Notes under the pieces: generated by a model
The model's input: only the letters and a program-made list of their open reading frames with translations
What the model was told of the DNA's origin: nothing
Database searches by the model: none
Made by a program: the position numbers and the translations under genes
Shown here: positions 35,809 through 46,620 of the stretch, in pieces
Position numbering within the stretch: position 1 is the first letter of the stretch
Layout: every line of letters begins with the position of its first letter
Assembly: GCF_021531495.1 (NCBI RefSeq)
Contig: NZ_JADYTY010000002.1
Coordinates: forward strand, 1-64,000
Source of the DNA: Anaerovibrio lipolyticus
GTDB lineage: Bacteria; Bacillota; Negativicutes; Selenomonadales; Selenomonadaceae
Direction: 5' to 3'
Length of the DNA stretch: 64,000 bases

Positions 35809-37398
35809 TTATTTTGCGTAATCAACTACGCGGGTTTCACGAATAATAGTGGCCTTAATCTGACCTGGATACTCCAGCTCAGACTCAATCTTCTTGACAA
35901 TATCGTGTGCCAGAATAACAGCACCTGCATCATCAACCTTGTCAGGCTTAACCATAACTCGAATCTCACGACCTGCCTGAATAGCAAAGCAACGCTCTAC
36001 ACCGCTAAAGCCCTCAGCAATCTCCTCCAAACGGGTAAGACGCTTCAAATAGGACTCCAGGCTTTCGCGACGGGCACCAGGACGAGCAGCGGATACAGCA
36101 TCAGCTGCTGCCACCAATACTGCTTCCACAGTATTTGGCTCCGCATCCCCATGATGGGCCATAATAGCATTGATAACATCCTTGGACTCACGATACTTCT
36201 TGGCAATATCTGCACCGATGGTTACATGAGTACCCTCAACCTCGTTGTCAATGGATTTACCAATATCATGAATGAGTCCGGCACGCTTGGCCAGCATAAC
36301 ATCTACGCCCAACTCAGCAGCCATCATACCTGCCAAATGGGATACCTCTACAGAGTGATTCAATACATTCTGACCATAGCTGGTACGATATCTCAAACGG
36401 CCCAACAGCTTAATCAGCTCTGGATGAAGGCCATGAACACCGGTATCAAAAGTAGCCTGCTCACCAGCCTCCTTGATGCGCTGATCCACTTCGCGACGAG
36501 CCTTCTTCACCATTTCCTCAATGCTGGTAGGATGAATACGGCCATCAGCAATCAGCTTCTCCAAGGCAATTCTGGCCACCTCACGGCGTACAGGATCAAA
36601 GCCGGAGAGAATAACAGCCTCTGGAGTATCATCAATAATCAGGTCAATACCTGTCATGGTTTCCAGAGCCCGAATATTACGGCCCTCACGACCAATGATT
36701 CTGCCCTTCATTTCATCGTTAGGCAGAGCAACTACAGATACAGTAGTTTCTGCTACATGGTCAGCAGCACAACGCTGAATAGCCATAGAAATAATATTTC
36801 TAGCCTTTTTGTCAGCCTCATCCTTAACTTGCTGCTCATATTCCTTGATTTTCATTGCCTTCTCATGCTGCAGCTCCTCATCAATTTCAGCTAACAGCAT
36901 AGTCTTGGCTTCTTCAGTGGTCAAATTGGAAATACGCTCCAGCTCAGCCTTCTGCTTCTCGTGAAGCTCATCAATAGCAGCCTGGCTCTTTTCCAGCTTT
37001 GCTTCCTTGAAGGCAAGGTTTTCTTCCTTTTTCTCCAAAGAATCCAGTTTCCGGTCCAGATTCTCCTCCTTGGACACCAGACGGCGCTCCTGACGCTGCA
37101 ATTCATTACGGCGGTCACGGGTTTCACGATCTAATTCCTGACGAAGACGATGTACATCTTCCTTTGCTTCTAATAGCTTTTCCTTTTTTGCAGCCTCGCC
37201 CTTGGACTCAGCAGCCTTCACAATACGACGAGCTTCTTCCTCAGCAGAACCAATCTGCTTTTCGGCAGTCTGCTTGCGCATCATATAGCCTCCGGCACCA
37301 CCTACTGTCAAAGCGGCAATTGCTGCAAGTATAATCTCAATGATAATAACACACCTCCTTCTTTTATTATTCTGCCATTTCATGGCGTTTATTATCAT
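35809..37398 (-). CDS. rny: ribonuclease Y
   Basis: The main endoribonuclease of mRNA decay in many Firmicutes. Domains in order: one N-terminal transmembrane helix ([20 protein letters not shown]), a long coiled coil (about residues 40-210), a KH domain ([20 protein letters not shown]) and an HD domain ([14 protein letters not shown]). The frame is open to an ATG at 37398 (529 residues), but the family normally begins at the membrane helix, and the only strong ribosome site, AGGAGG at 37354-37359, lies inside this frame and is followed by GTT-ATT-ATC-ATT, with no ATG, GTG or TTG in frame. The true start may be AUU at 37347 or AUC at 37344. Confidence 0.95.
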   Translation of the reverse strand: MIINAMKWQNNKRRRCVIIIEIILAAIAALTVGGAGGYMMRKQTAEKQIGSAEEEARRIVKAAESKGEAAKKEKLLEAKEDVHRLRQELDRETRDRRNELQRQERRLVSKEENLDRKLDSLEKKEENLAFKEAKLEKSQAAIDELHEKQKAELERISNLTTEEAKTMLLAEIDEELQHEKAMKIKEYEQQVKDEADKKARNIISMAIQRCAADHVAETTVSVVALPNDEMKGRIIGREGRNIRALETMTGIDLIIDDTPEAVILSGFDPVRREVARIALEKLIADGRIHPTSIEEMVKKARREVDQRIKEAGEQATFDTGVHGLHPELIKLLGRLRYRTSYGQNVLNHSVEVSHLAGMMAAELGVDVMLAKRAGLIHDIGKSIDNEVEGTHVTIGADIAKKYRESKDVINAIMAHHGDAEPNTVEAVLVAAADAVSAARPGARRESLESYLKRLTRLEEIAEGFSGVERCFAIQAGREIRVMVKPDKVDDAGAVILAHDIVKKIESELEYPGQIKATIIRETRVVDYAK

Positions 37399-37501
37399 TC
37401 ATCAGCTGTATTCTCATACAACCATACCATTATATTTTACGAATTATCCGTCGTAAAGTCAAGGGAATATATTCCACTATGCATAGTCATTCCCTAAATA
37501 A

Positions 37502-37534
37502 AATAACATTCCCCTGCCAACTGACAAGAGAATG
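37502..37534 (-). terminator. terminator of leuA
   Basis: Arms ATAACATTC and GAATGTTAT around 14 bases, shortly after the leuA stop, with TTTTATTTA on the minus strand. Confidence 0.6.
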
Positions 37535-37551
37535 TTATCTATCAAAGCTTA

Positions 37552-39222
37552 TTATTTCTTTACCATACGGTTAATAGCACTAAAGAGAGCCATCACGGAA
37601 GCGGTAATAATATCTGTATCCATACCAGCACCCCAGGTAATCTTGCCATCTGTGCCAGTTACACCAATATAGGCCATAGCACGAGAGGTGGAACCAATTT
37701 CCAGAGCGTGCTCGCTATAGGTCAAATCTGTATATCTTACATCAGTGTTTTCCTGAATAGCATTGCTAATAGCATCCAGACGACCATTACCCTTGGCCTT
37801 AAATACAGTTGGCTTGCCGTTGATTTCCAGCTCCACATAGCCGGAGCGAGTGCCATCTACTTCCTTTTTCAAGCTGAAATCAATGAGGTTATACGGAGTA
37901 GAAACATTTACATAATTATCATGGAATATCTGATAGATTTCATCTCCCAGCAGTTCCTTATGCTTGTGGTCGGATACATCCTTAACACAGTAGCCGAAAT
38001 CCTCCCGCATCTTCTTTGGCATGGAAATACCATATTTCTGCTCCATAATATAGGCTACACCGCCCTTGCCAGACTGGCTATTGATGCGGATAACATCTGC
38101 TTCATATTCACGACCTACATCATGAGGATCTATTGGCAGATATGGTACAGTCCAATGATCTGGATCCTGCTCCTCACGCCACTTCATGCCCTTGGCAATA
38201 GCATCCTGATGGGAACCAGAGAAAGCTGCAAATACCAGGGCACCTGCATATGGCTGACGCTCATGGACATGCATTCTAGTAACCTTTTCATAAAGCTCCA
38301 CCAACTCATGAATATTGGAGAAATCCAGCTTAGGATCTACGCCTAATACATACATATTCATGGCAATGGTTACAATATCAGCATTACCAGTACGCTCGCC
38401 ATTACCAAAGAGAGTACCCTCGATACGGTCAGCACCAGCCAGCAGGCCCATCTCGGAATCAGCTACGCCACAGCCTCTATCATTATGAGGATGGAGGGAA
38501 AGCTCCACCGCATCACGATATTTCAGGTTCTGGGAAATATAAGCTACCTGCATGGCATAAATATGAGGCATGGACATTTCCACAGTAACAGGAATGTTGA
38601 TAATAGCCTTGCGGTCTGGAGTTGGCTTCCATACATCCAGCACGGCATTACATACCTCTAAAGCGTACTCTGGCTCAGTACCGGTAAAGCTCTCTGGAGA
38701 ATACTCGAAGCGATAGTTAGCTCCAGCCTCCTCAGTGAGCTTCTGCAAAAGCTTGGCACCATCAATGGCAATCTGCTTGATTTCTTCCTTGTTCTTGCGG
38801 AATACCTGCTGACGCTGGGCAAAGGAGGTGGAATTGTATACATGAACAATGGCGTTCTTAACACCCTTTAGAGCATCAAAGGTCTTTTTTATAATATGCT
38901 CTCTAGCCTGAGTCAATACCTGAACAGTTACATCATCTGGAATCAGATTTTCATCCACCAAACGGCGCAGGAAGGTATATTCAGTTTCAGAGGCTGCTGG
39001 GAAGCCAACCTCAATCTCCTTGAAGCCAATCTTAACCAGCATCTTGAAGAACTCTATCTTCTCATCAAGACTCATAGGTATAACCAGAGCCTGATTGCCA
39101 TCTCGCAGGTCAACAGAGCACCAGGTTGGGGCCTTGTCTGGGAACTGCTTCTGAGCCCAGCTCATATCAATAGTTGGGGGCATAAAATAACCAGGCTGAT
39201 ACTTTTTTACATTTTCCATCAT
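37552..39222 (-). CDS. leuA: 2-isopropylmalate synthase (LeuA2 type)
   Basis: A 556-residue enzyme for the first step of leucine synthesis, of the longer LeuA2 family. Seen: WCSVDLRDGNQALVIPM with the metal Asp, KEIEVGFPAASETEY, the metal site SLHPHNDRGCGVADSEM and a C-terminal regulatory domain (LGDEIYQIF onward) that binds leucine in relatives. Two adjacent ATGs (39222, 39219) follow GGGAGAG. It is alone behind a Leu T-box; leuBCD are not in the window. Confidence 0.95.
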   Translation of the reverse strand: MMENVKKYQPGYFMPPTIDMSWAQKQFPDKAPTWCSVDLRDGNQALVIPMSLDEKIEFFKMLVKIGFKEIEVGFPAASETEYTFLRRLVDENLIPDDVTVQVLTQAREHIIKKTFDALKGVKNAIVHVYNSTSFAQRQQVFRKNKEEIKQIAIDGAKLLQKLTEEAGANYRFEYSPESFTGTEPEYALEVCNAVLDVWKPTPDRKAIINIPVTVEMSMPHIYAMQVAYISQNLKYRDAVELSLHPHNDRGCGVADSEMGLLAGADRIEGTLFGNGERTGNADIVTIAMNMYVLGVDPKLDFSNIHELVELYEKVTRMHVHERQPYAGALVFAAFSGSHQDAIAKGMKWREEQDPDHWTVPYLPIDPHDVGREYEADVIRINSQSGKGGVAYIMEQKYGISMPKKMREDFGYCVKDVSDHKHKELLGDEIYQIFHDNYVNVSTPYNLIDFSLKKEVDGTRSGYVELEINGKPTVFKAKGNGRLDAISNAIQENTDVRYTDLTYSEHALEIGSTSRAMAYIGVTGTDGKITWGAGMDTDIITASVMALFSAINRMVKK

Positions 39223-39273
39223 CAATCTCTCCCTTGCTTGATTACGCAAAAACTATCTACGGAGACGATGGCA

Positions 39274-39545
39274 ACAAAAAAGCTCCGTCTCCTTTTACAG
39301 AGACGAAGCTTAAAACTCCGTGGTACCACTCATATTCACACATTGCTGTGTGCACTCATTTACGGATACTGACATATCCTCCTGTTGTAACGGCCAGTTC
39401 CCGGCACCGCCTACACCAAAGGTTCAGGGTGCTGCTCCAGGGCCAGTTCACATTGCATTGCCTGCTGTCTCGCACCAACCGACAGCTCTCTGAAGGGTAC
39501 TGCAATACTACTACTCCCCATCTTTGCATTTGCTTATTAACTTGT
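39274..39545 (-). promoter_or_regulatory. T-box leader, leucine type, controlling leuA
   Basis: On the minus strand: stem I apical sequence AGAGAGCTGTCGGTTGGTGC followed by GAGACAGC, a specifier region GAACTGGCCCTGGAG in which CUG (39444-39446) reads as Leu, the T-box core AGTGGTACCACGG (39318-39330), and a terminator with arms AGCTTCGTCTC and GAGACGGAGCT plus six T residues (39274-39310). Uncharged tRNA-Leu should switch leuA on. The 5' limit is approximate. Confidence 0.93.
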
Positions 39546-39590
39546 GTATTTAAGAGTATATCAAATCATTTGCTTGATTTCAAGTAAAAA

Positions 39591-42164
39591 TTATTTTTTG
39601 TTGAATACCAGCTGGCCATTTTCCACTGTCATAGCCACAGTATCACCTTCGCTAACATCACCCTTGATAATGGATTTACTCAGCTCAGTTTCTACAGTAT
39701 GGCTTAACAGACGACGGAGTGGACGGGCACCAAAGGCTGGATCAAAGCCCTGCTCTGCCAAGAGATTCAAAGCCTTGTCGTCCCAAGTAAGATGCATCTT
39801 TATCTGCTTTTCCAGACGGTCATTAAGCTGCTGCAGCAGGAGAGCGGCAATATTCTTTACCTGCTCCTTGGCCAAGCCCTTGAATACCACAATATCATCT
39901 ACACGGTTCAAGAACTCTGGACGGAAATATTCCTTTAGAATTTCCTTAACAGCCTTCTCTGCTTCTTCTGGAGCCTTGTTCAAAATCTCATGGGAACCCA
40001 GATTAGAGGTCATGATAATAACTGTATTCTTGAAGTTTACCACTCTGCCCTTGCCATCGGTAAGACGACCATCATCCAGTATCTGCAGCAGGACATTAAA
40101 CACATCTCTATGAGCTTTTTCGATTTCATCCAGCAGAATAACGCTATATGGATGACGGCGAACAGCCTCTGTCAGCTGGCCACCCTCGTCATAGCCCACA
40201 TATCCCGGAGGCGCACCAATCAAACGGGATACAGAGTGTTTCTCCATGTACTCACTCATATCAATACGAATCATGCTGCGTTCATCATCAAAGAGAGCCT
40301 CTGCCAGAGTCTTGGCCAGCTCAGTTTTACCAACACCAGTAGGACCAAGGAAGATAAAGGAACCAATTGGCCGTTCTGGAGCCTTGATACCTGCTCTAGC
40401 TCGCAAAATAGCCTCACTGACTACCTTAACAGCCTCATCCTGACCAATTACCCGCTCATGGAGCACATCCTCCAAATGAAGCAGCTTCTCCCTTTCACCG
40501 GTAAGCATCTTGGTAACAGGAATGCCAGTCCAACGGCTTACTACCTTGGCAATATCCTCCTCACCAACTTCTTCCTTCAAAAGCTGGCTGTCAGCGCCCT
40601 TGGCAGCAATGGATTCCTCCTCAGCCTGCAGCTTCTTCTGCAGCTCTGGAAGACGACCATATTTCAATTCAGACAGCTTGTTCAGATCGTAATCTCTTTC
40701 TGCACTTTCCATCTGACTGCGAACATTATCCATTTCCTTCTTGATGCCACGAACTCGCAAAATTGCCTGCTTCTCAGAATCCCACTGAGCTTGCAATTCC
40801 TTCTGCTGAGCCTGCAAGCCTTCCTTTTCCTTGCGAATGCTAGCCAGCTTTTCCTGACCGGCTGCATCAGTTTCCTTCTGGAGAGCCTGCTCCTCAATTT
40901 CCAGCTGAAGAATCTTACGGCGCACCTCATCTAGTGGTGCAGGCATGGATTCAATTTCAGTTCTCAGCTTGGCAGCAGCCTCATCTACCAAATCAATAGC
41001 CTTATCTGGCAGGAAACGGTCAGAAATGTATCGGTCAGACAGCACTGCTGCAGATACCAGAGCCGCATCACGAATCCGTACACCATGATGTACTTCATAA
41101 CGCTCCTTCAAGCCACGGAGAATGGAAATAGTATCCTCTACAGATGGTTCACCAACCATAACCGGCTGGAAACGACGCTCCAAGGCAGCATCCTTTTCAA
41201 TGTACTTGCGGTACTCATTCAAAGTAGTAGCACCAATACAGCGCAGCTCACCACGAGCCATCATTGGCTTCAGCAGGTTGCCGGCATCCATAGCACCGTC
41301 AGTAGCACCAGCACCTACCACAGTATGTACCTCATCAATAAACAGCAAAATCTGTCCATCAGATTTTACTACCTCGTTGAGAACGGATTTCAATCTCTCC
41401 TCAAACTCACCCCGATACTTGGCACCAGCCACCAAAGCACCCATATCCAAGGAGAACAAGGTCTTGTTCTTCAAAGACTCAGGTACATCGCCAGCCACAA
41501 TTCTCCGAGCCAATCCCTCTACAATAGCGGTTTTACCAACACCTGGCTCACCAATCAACACAGGGTTATTTTTGGTACGGCGGGACAAAATCTCAATGGT
41601 TCTCCTAATTTCATCATCACGGCCAATAACTGGATCCAGCTTGCCCTGACGAGCCACCTGTGTCAAATCACGGCCGTATTTTTCCAGAGCTTTGTAGCCA
41701 TCCTCTGGGTTGGCAGAGTTTACATTTTGCTTTCTGTTTTTCTTAATGGAGTTGGCTATACCATTCTTGGTCAAGCCAAAAGCACGACAAATATCTCTAG
41801 CCTCGTCACTGCCATCCTCCACAATAGCCAACAGCAAATGCTCAGTACTGATATAATCATCCTTCATGCTGTTAGCCAGCTGCTCAGATTTACCAATAAC
41901 TCTGCTCAGCTCCACGCTCATGGACAATCTATCCTGTCCCTTGACACTAGGAATCTTCCGCAGCTCCTGCTCCACTCTTTCCTTCAGCATACCCAGGTCA
42001 ACATTAGCTTCCTGGAAGATTGTTTCCAGCAGCCCCTCTGGTTCCTGAGCCAAGGCCAGCAACACATGCAAGCTGGTGATTTCCTGATGATAGTGCAAAG
42101 CCGCATTCTGTTGGGCAGCCTGCAATGTATTCAAAACTCTCTGAGTATATTTTTCCTGTTCCAT
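39591..42164 (-). CDS. clpB: ATP-dependent chaperone ClpB
   Basis: An 857-residue Hsp100 disaggregase. Domains: N-domain (to ~150), AAA1 with [15 protein letters not shown], the long middle coiled coil (about 400-520, typical of ClpB and absent in ClpA), AAA2 with [16 protein letters not shown], and the ClpB-type D2 small domain. ClpB works with DnaK to rescue aggregated proteins. Start at the ATG giving [10 protein letters not shown], preceded by GGTGGAG. Its promoter overlaps a long inverted repeat that resembles the boxes at ctsR, so CtsR control is likely. Confidence 0.96.
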   Translation of the reverse strand: MEQEKYTQRVLNTLQAAQQNAALHYHQEITSLHVLLALAQEPEGLLETIFQEANVDLGMLKERVEQELRKIPSVKGQDRLSMSVELSRVIGKSEQLANSMKDDYISTEHLLLAIVEDGSDEARDICRAFGLTKNGIANSIKKNRKQNVNSANPEDGYKALEKYGRDLTQVARQGKLDPVIGRDDEIRRTIEILSRRTKNNPVLIGEPGVGKTAIVEGLARRIVAGDVPESLKNKTLFSLDMGALVAGAKYRGEFEERLKSVLNEVVKSDGQILLFIDEVHTVVGAGATDGAMDAGNLLKPMMARGELRCIGATTLNEYRKYIEKDAALERRFQPVMVGEPSVEDTISILRGLKERYEVHHGVRIRDAALVSAAVLSDRYISDRFLPDKAIDLVDEAAAKLRTEIESMPAPLDEVRRKILQLEIEEQALQKETDAAGQEKLASIRKEKEGLQAQQKELQAQWDSEKQAILRVRGIKKEMDNVRSQMESAERDYDLNKLSELKYGRLPELQKKLQAEEESIAAKGADSQLLKEEVGEEDIAKVVSRWTGIPVTKMLTGEREKLLHLEDVLHERVIGQDEAVKVVSEAILRARAGIKAPERPIGSFIFLGPTGVGKTELAKTLAEALFDDERSMIRIDMSEYMEKHSVSRLIGAPPGYVGYDEGGQLTEAVRRHPYSVILLDEIEKAHRDVFNVLLQILDDGRLTDGKGRVVNFKNTVIIMTSNLGSHEILNKAPEEAEKAVKEILKEYFRPEFLNRVDDIVVFKGLAKEQVKNIAALLLQQLNDRLEKQIKMHLTWDDKALNLLAEQGFDPAFGARPLRRLLSHTVETELSKSIIKGDVSEGDTVAMTVENGQLVFNKK

Positions 42165-42230
42165 AATCTCTCCACCTTTCACAATGAGATGATTTCATTT
42201 AACATGATTTTATTCTTTTGATTTTTATTA

Positions 42231-42280
42231 TAAACAAAAAAGACAAAAAGTCAAGATTTGTTTTTGACTTTTTGTCTTTT
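42231..42280 (-). promoter_or_regulatory. clpB promoter, overlapping inverted repeat and CtsR-like boxes
   Basis: A perfect 17-bp inverted repeat (arms 42238-42254 and 42264-42280; arm AAAAGACAAAAAGTCAA) lies between the histidine kinase stop and clpB. On the minus strand it is followed by T-rich DNA and can end the upstream transcript. The same stretch holds TTGACT-16-TATAAT, so the repeat covers the -35. Each arm has two GACAAAAA/GTCAAAAA units with an 8-bp period, as in the ctsR boxes. Confidence 0.75.
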
Positions 42281-42287
42281 AACTTTT

Positions 42288-43535
42288 TCACGGTAATTCT
42301 ACAGCAAAGGTAGTACCCTTGCCCAGCTGACTTTCCACATAAATAAAGCCTTTGTGACCATCTATTATATCCTTGGCGATAGCCAAGCCCAAGCCACTGC
42401 CTCCCATAGCTCTGGAACGAGCCTTATCTACCCGGTAGAAGCGTTCAAATATCTTGGCCTTATCCTCTTCATTAAGGCCGATACCATTATCTGCTACACT
42501 GAAACGGATTTTTTTGTTTTTCAAAATCTGAGCGGAAACCTTGATACAGCCATTTTCCGGCGTATACTTCACGGCATTATCCACCAGAATGAGTATCAGC
42601 TGCTTGATTTTTTGCTCATCACCATGACAGACAATTCCCTCTGGTACATTATCCTGAATTTCAATATGTTTTTTCTCTGCCACAGGCTGCATATTCCGCA
42701 CCACCTGATGCAAGGAGCCACTAAGGTCAAAATCCTGCAGATTCAGCTTTTCTGCATTGTTATCATTGCGAGCAATTACCAGCAAATCTCCTACCAGCTT
42801 GCTCATTTTCTTAACCTCATCCTTTACATCCGCAATAACCTGCTTTAGGAACGGGGACTCTATGGATGGATCATTATACAACAAATCCGCCGAGGACATA
42901 ATCACACTAAGAGGTGTCCGCAGTTCGTGGGAGGCATCTGCCGTAAACTGCCTTTGCTTTTCATAAGCATTTTGCATAGGCCGTATCACACAGCCAGATA
43001 AATAATATCCTAAAATACCCGCCAATATAAGAGCCACAAGAGCCAACATTAAAAGAAAATAGGCATATTTGGTAGCCCCTCGATAGAGTGCACTAATATC
43101 TTTACCTAGGTATACCACACCGATAATTCGATCATTAAAAGTGATATAAGAGGCAGTGATAATCATTACCTTATCATCACTAAGCTCAAAGGTGGCCACA
43201 TCATAAAATGGCACCTGGCCGTCCTGAATCAGGGCCAACACATCATCCTCCAGCCACTGAGGTGCCTTGGAATAATATTGCAAATCCCCATGCAAATCAA
43301 AGGCATAGAAAAACATCCTCTCTCTATACCCCAAGTCTTCTGGCATATCGTCCTTTTGCATCAGCAAGGCATCAGCATCAGCTATATCCTTGACCACTCC
43401 TAATAGTTCCCTAGCCTGCTCCGAACTAACTGCCCACAACATTCCTCTATAGCCCATAAAGATCATCACCGCAAAAATACAGAACATCATGGAGGTATAG
43501 AGAATTGCCAGTCGCCAACGGCTTTGATAAAACAT
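42288..43535 (-). CDS. sensor histidine kinase
   Basis: A class I membrane histidine kinase of about 415 residues. Order: transmembrane helix (LAILYTSMMFCIFAVMIFMG), an extracytoplasmic sensor of ~130 residues, a second helix (FLLMLALVALILAGILGYYL), then the kinase core with H box TADASHELRTPLSV, N box LVDNAVKYTPENG, G1 VADNGIGL and G2 GGSGLGLAIAKD. No clear HAMP domain is present. I use the ATG at 43535, just past the regulator's stop; an upstream GTG at 43580 would overlap the regulator. The signal is unknown. Confidence 0.9.
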   Translation of the reverse strand: MFYQSRWRLAILYTSMMFCIFAVMIFMGYRGMLWAVSSEQARELLGVVKDIADADALLMQKDDMPEDLGYRERMFFYAFDLHGDLQYYSKAPQWLEDDVLALIQDGQVPFYDVATFELSDDKVMIITASYITFNDRIIGVVYLGKDISALYRGATKYAYFLLMLALVALILAGILGYYLSGCVIRPMQNAYEKQRQFTADASHELRTPLSVIMSSADLLYNDPSIESPFLKQVIADVKDEVKKMSKLVGDLLVIARNDNNAEKLNLQDFDLSGSLHQVVRNMQPVAEKKHIEIQDNVPEGIVCHGDEQKIKQLILILVDNAVKYTPENGCIKVSAQILKNKKIRFSVADNGIGLNEEDKAKIFERFYRVDKARSRAMGGSGLGLAIAKDIIDGHKGFIYVESQLGKGTTFAVELP

Positions 43536-43551
43536 GTTGGTAAGCTTACAT

Positions 43552-44226
43552 TTATTTAATCTCCAGTTTATAGCCAACACCCCTTATCGTATTAATCAGG
43601 AATTTCCCCTCAGCAGCCTCCAGCTTTTTTCGCAGCAGCTTCACATAGGAGTCTATATTGTTGGAGCTAACCTCAGATTCCAGTCCCCAGATACGGTCCA
43701 AAATAATATCTCTTGGCACCACAATCCCCACATTCTGTACCAGCAAATCAAAAATCTGAAATTCTCTAGGGGAAAGCTGAATAATGCTATCCTTGTGGCG
43801 CAAAACTTTAGAGGTTCTATCCAAGGAAAACTCTCCCAGCTCCATAACATCCAGCTGAATCTTCTGGCTGCTGCGGCGCCCCAAGGCCCTTAACCTGGCC
43901 ATAAGCTCATCAAATTCAAAGGGCTTTACCAGATAGTCATCAGCGCCAGCATCCAGCCCGGCAACCCTATCCTCCACGGCATCCCTGGCTGTCAAAAGCA
44001 TAATAGCCTTTTGATAGCCATTGGCCCGCAGTTTTTTACATACCTCCACACCGGACATCTTGGGCATCATCCAGTCCAAGATTATCACATCATATTCATC
44101 GTAGGAAGCATAATCATATGCCTGCTCCCCATCCTTTACCCATTCTGTAGCAAGCTGATTTTGTTCCAGCATGTACTGAATCAGCTTACCTAACTTGAGA
44201 TCATCCTCAGCCAGCAAAACCCGCAT
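43552..44226 (-). CDS. OmpR-family response regulator
   Basis: A 224-residue two-domain regulator. Receiver: acidic pair in LLAEDDLKLG, phospho-acceptor Asp in DVIILDWMMPKMSG, and Lys in YLVKPFEFDE. DNA-binding winged helix: LSPREFQIFDLLVQNVGIVV and NIDSYVKLLRKKLE with the final TIRGVGYKLE. It is followed directly by its kinase; target genes are unknown. Confidence 0.95.
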   Translation of the reverse strand: MRVLLAEDDLKLGKLIQYMLEQNQLATEWVKDGEQAYDYASYDEYDVIILDWMMPKMSGVEVCKKLRANGYQKAIMLLTARDAVEDRVAGLDAGADDYLVKPFEFDELMARLRALGRRSSQKIQLDVMELGEFSLDRTSKVLRHKDSIIQLSPREFQIFDLLVQNVGIVVPRDIILDRIWGLESEVSSNNIDSYVKLLRKKLEAAEGKFLINTIRGVGYKLEIK

Positions 44227-44289
44227 AGCCAGGCCTCCTTTAAAATTGCGTAATTTTCTAATATTATACTCATTATAGATGAAAAAAGA

Positions 44290-44329
44290 CTAAAAAAACA
44301 GCTTGGAAGAAAAAATCTTCCAAGCTGTT
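44290..44329 (-). terminator. terminator of guaB
   Basis: A 14-bp perfect stem (AACAGCTTGGAAGA and complement) with seven T residues on the minus strand, right after the guaB stop. Confidence 0.9.
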
Positions 44330-44341
44330 AGCAAACAAATT

Positions 44342-45841
44342 TTAGTGGTTTATGCTGTCACGAAGCACAACATCATGAGATCCACCCTCTACAATACTGG
44401 TAGAAGAAACCAAGGTCAGGCGAGCCTTCTTCTGCAGCTCAGGAATGCTGAGAGCACCGCAGTTGCACATGGTGGAACGAATCTTGCTCAGAGTAATGCC
44501 CACATTATCCTTCAAGCTGCCAGCATATGGTACATAGGAGTCAACGCCCTCCTCAAAGGACAGCTTCTTGGCACCGCCCAGGTCATAACGCTGCCAGTTA
44601 CGGGCACGGTTAGAGCCTTCGCCCCAATACTCCTTGTAATAGGTGCCGTTAATCTTAACCACATCAGTTGGGCTTTCATCAAAGCGGGAGAAATAACGTC
44701 CCAGCATCATGAAGTCCGCACCCATAGCCAATGCCAAGGTCATATGATAGTCATGAACTATACCGCCATCAGAGCATACAGGAATGTAGATACCAGTAGC
44801 CTCATAGTATTCATCACGAGCTGCACATACATCAATCAGAGCAGTAGCCTGTCCACGGCCAATACCCTTGGTCTCACGAGTGATGCAGATAGAGCCGCCG
44901 CCAATACCTACCTTGATAAAGTCAGCGCCAGCCTTGGCCAGGAACATAAAGCCCTCACGGTCTACAACATTACCAGCACCAACCTTTACATCCTCACCAA
45001 AATTCTCATGGATGTACTTCAAGGTAATTCTCTGCCACTCAGAGAAACCCTCAGAGGAGTCAATGCACAGCACATCAGCGCCAGCCTTCAACAGAGCAGG
45101 TACACGCTCCGCATAGTCACGGGTGTTAATACCAGCACCAACAATATAACGCTTGTTGCTGTCAATCAGCTCCAGCTCATGCTCCTTGTTATCGGTATAA
45201 TCCTTGCGGAATACCATATAACGAAGACGCTGATTCTCATCCACCAATGGCAGCATATTCAGCTTGTTTTCCCAAATCATATCGTTAGCCTCTGGAAGAG
45301 TGGTATCTGCACTAGCATAAACCAGCTTTTCAAATGGAGTCATAAATTCCTTGGCTGGAGTATCTGGACTCATACGAGTTACACGATAATCACGGCTGGT
45401 AACAATACCCAACAGCTTGCCGGTAGGAGTACCGTCTTCAGTTACAGCCATAGTAGAGTGGCCAGTCTTTTCTTTCAGTGCCAAAATCTCAGCAATAGTT
45501 GTTTCAGGAGTAATGTTGGAATCGCTGTCTACGAAGCCGGACTTGAAGTTCTTTACCCGTGCTACCATAGCTGCCTCTTCCTCAATACTCTGGGAACCAT
45601 AGATAAAGGAAACGCCGCCCTCACGAGCCAATGCTACTGCCATGCGGTCATCAGATACAGACTGCATGATGGCGGAGGTCATTGGAATGTTCATGGAAAT
45701 CTTTGGTTCCTCACCCTTTTTAAACTTTACCAATGGAGTCTTCAAGGAAACATTTGCCGGAATGCACTGATCAGAAGAATAACCAGGTACCAGAAGGTAC
45801 TCGCCAAAGGTATGAGATGGTTCACTGAAATAGAATGCCAA
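44342..45841 (-). CDS. guaB: IMP dehydrogenase
   Basis: A 499-residue enzyme making XMP from IMP, the committing step to GMP. Seen: a split TIM barrel with the catalytic loop [12 protein letters not shown] (active Cys), tandem CBS domains inserted near residues 95-215 ([18 protein letters not shown]), [24 protein letters not shown] and the flap [12 protein letters not shown]. The start is a TTG at 45841 (AGGGA 5 bases before it). It has its own promoter and terminator. The sequence is of the longer variant with an extended N-terminus, but I cannot subtype it reliably. Confidence 0.93.
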   Translation of the reverse strand: MAFYFSEPSHTFGEYLLVPGYSSDQCIPANVSLKTPLVKFKKGEEPKISMNIPMTSAIMQSVSDDRMAVALAREGGVSFIYGSQSIEEEAAMVARVKNFKSGFVDSDSNITPETTIAEILALKEKTGHSTMAVTEDGTPTGKLLGIVTSRDYRVTRMSPDTPAKEFMTPFEKLVYASADTTLPEANDMIWENKLNMLPLVDENQRLRYMVFRKDYTDNKEHELELIDSNKRYIVGAGINTRDYAERVPALLKAGADVLCIDSSEGFSEWQRITLKYIHENFGEDVKVGAGNVVDREGFMFLAKAGADFIKVGIGGGSICITRETKGIGRGQATALIDVCAARDEYYEATGIYIPVCSDGGIVHDYHMTLALAMGADFMMLGRYFSRFDESPTDVVKINGTYYKEYWGEGSNRARNWQRYDLGGAKKLSFEEGVDSYVPYAGSLKDNVGITLSKIRSTMCNCGALSIPELQKKARLTLVSSTSIVEGGSHDVVLRDSINH

Positions 45842-45923
45842 CTTAATCCCTACTTTCTGTAAAAATCAAAATGAATGCCCAAGGGGCCTTGCTAACCGAA
45901 TCATATCTAAAGATATTGTTTTA

Positions 45924-45952
45924 ATGTTAGTACAAAGAAGCCAATTTGTCAA
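45924..45952 (-). promoter_or_regulatory. promoter of guaB
   Basis: Minus strand TTGACA, 17 bases, TAACAT, about 80 bases before the guaB start. Confidence 0.6.
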
Positions 45953-46010
45953 ACATTTTTCATTAGCAACTTCGATATTACTTATATGTATTTTATCCTC
46001 ACATCATAAC

Positions 46011-46620
46011 TCAATGATTAAAATATTTTAACATCTGTACAAGTACATCTGATTTGTCTGAATTTTCTCCTACATCTTTTAACCGTTGATTAAAACTTAT
46101 AAACCCATTTGCTGCATAGAAATCGTAGAGCTTGGGCTGATTATTACACTCTATATATACTGTTTTTCCTCCAATAAGATGTTCCACACACCTTAACCCT
46201 CTCCAAGGCCATACCCAATAAATCATTACCTGATACATTTATTGGCAAATATTCAGCAAAATTCTTCCCCAGTTGCGCAATCAATGGCATAGAAATCATA
46301 TACCGCTGTAAATCCTCATCATATTGAGAAAACTTACCTATTTTCTTCTGCATAGTTTTACTAAGTACAGAACCTAATACCGAAATAAATTTATTGGCAA
46401 TGGTATAATACCCTGCCAAATATGCATCATTCTCCTGATGCACAAAAACAAGATAGGTAATTGCTATACGCTGTTTAGCAAATTGAATGGCCTTATTTCG
46501 AGCAAAATTCTCTACATCACTATTTAATGGACATACAAAAGAGGAGAGGATTTTGCTACATTCATCCTCTCCCAAACTTTCCAGCATATCCAATATATTA
46601 ATCTGAACATACTCAGCCAT
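46011..46620 (-). pseudogene. frameshifted GNAT-family acetyltransferase (toxin-like)
   Basis: Two frames make one acetyltransferase. The first (46620 down to 46144) runs from MAEYVQINILDMLE to LLGMALERVK and then loses sense; the second (from about 46190 to 46011) continues with CVEHLIGGKTVYIECNNQPK and FYAANGFISFNQR, a normal GNAT end. One extra G in the run AAGGTGTGTGG near 46190 explains the break. Together they give about 200 residues. The small gene just upstream overlaps its start by 8 bases, as in toxin-antitoxin pairs. It is probably inactive unless the shift is programmed or a sequencing error. Confidence 0.75.

Noticed and set aside
42231-42290. CIRCE/HrcA element before clpB
   Set aside because: The repeat units are GTCAAAAA-type and do not match the CIRCE arms TTAGCACTC/GAGTGCTAA.
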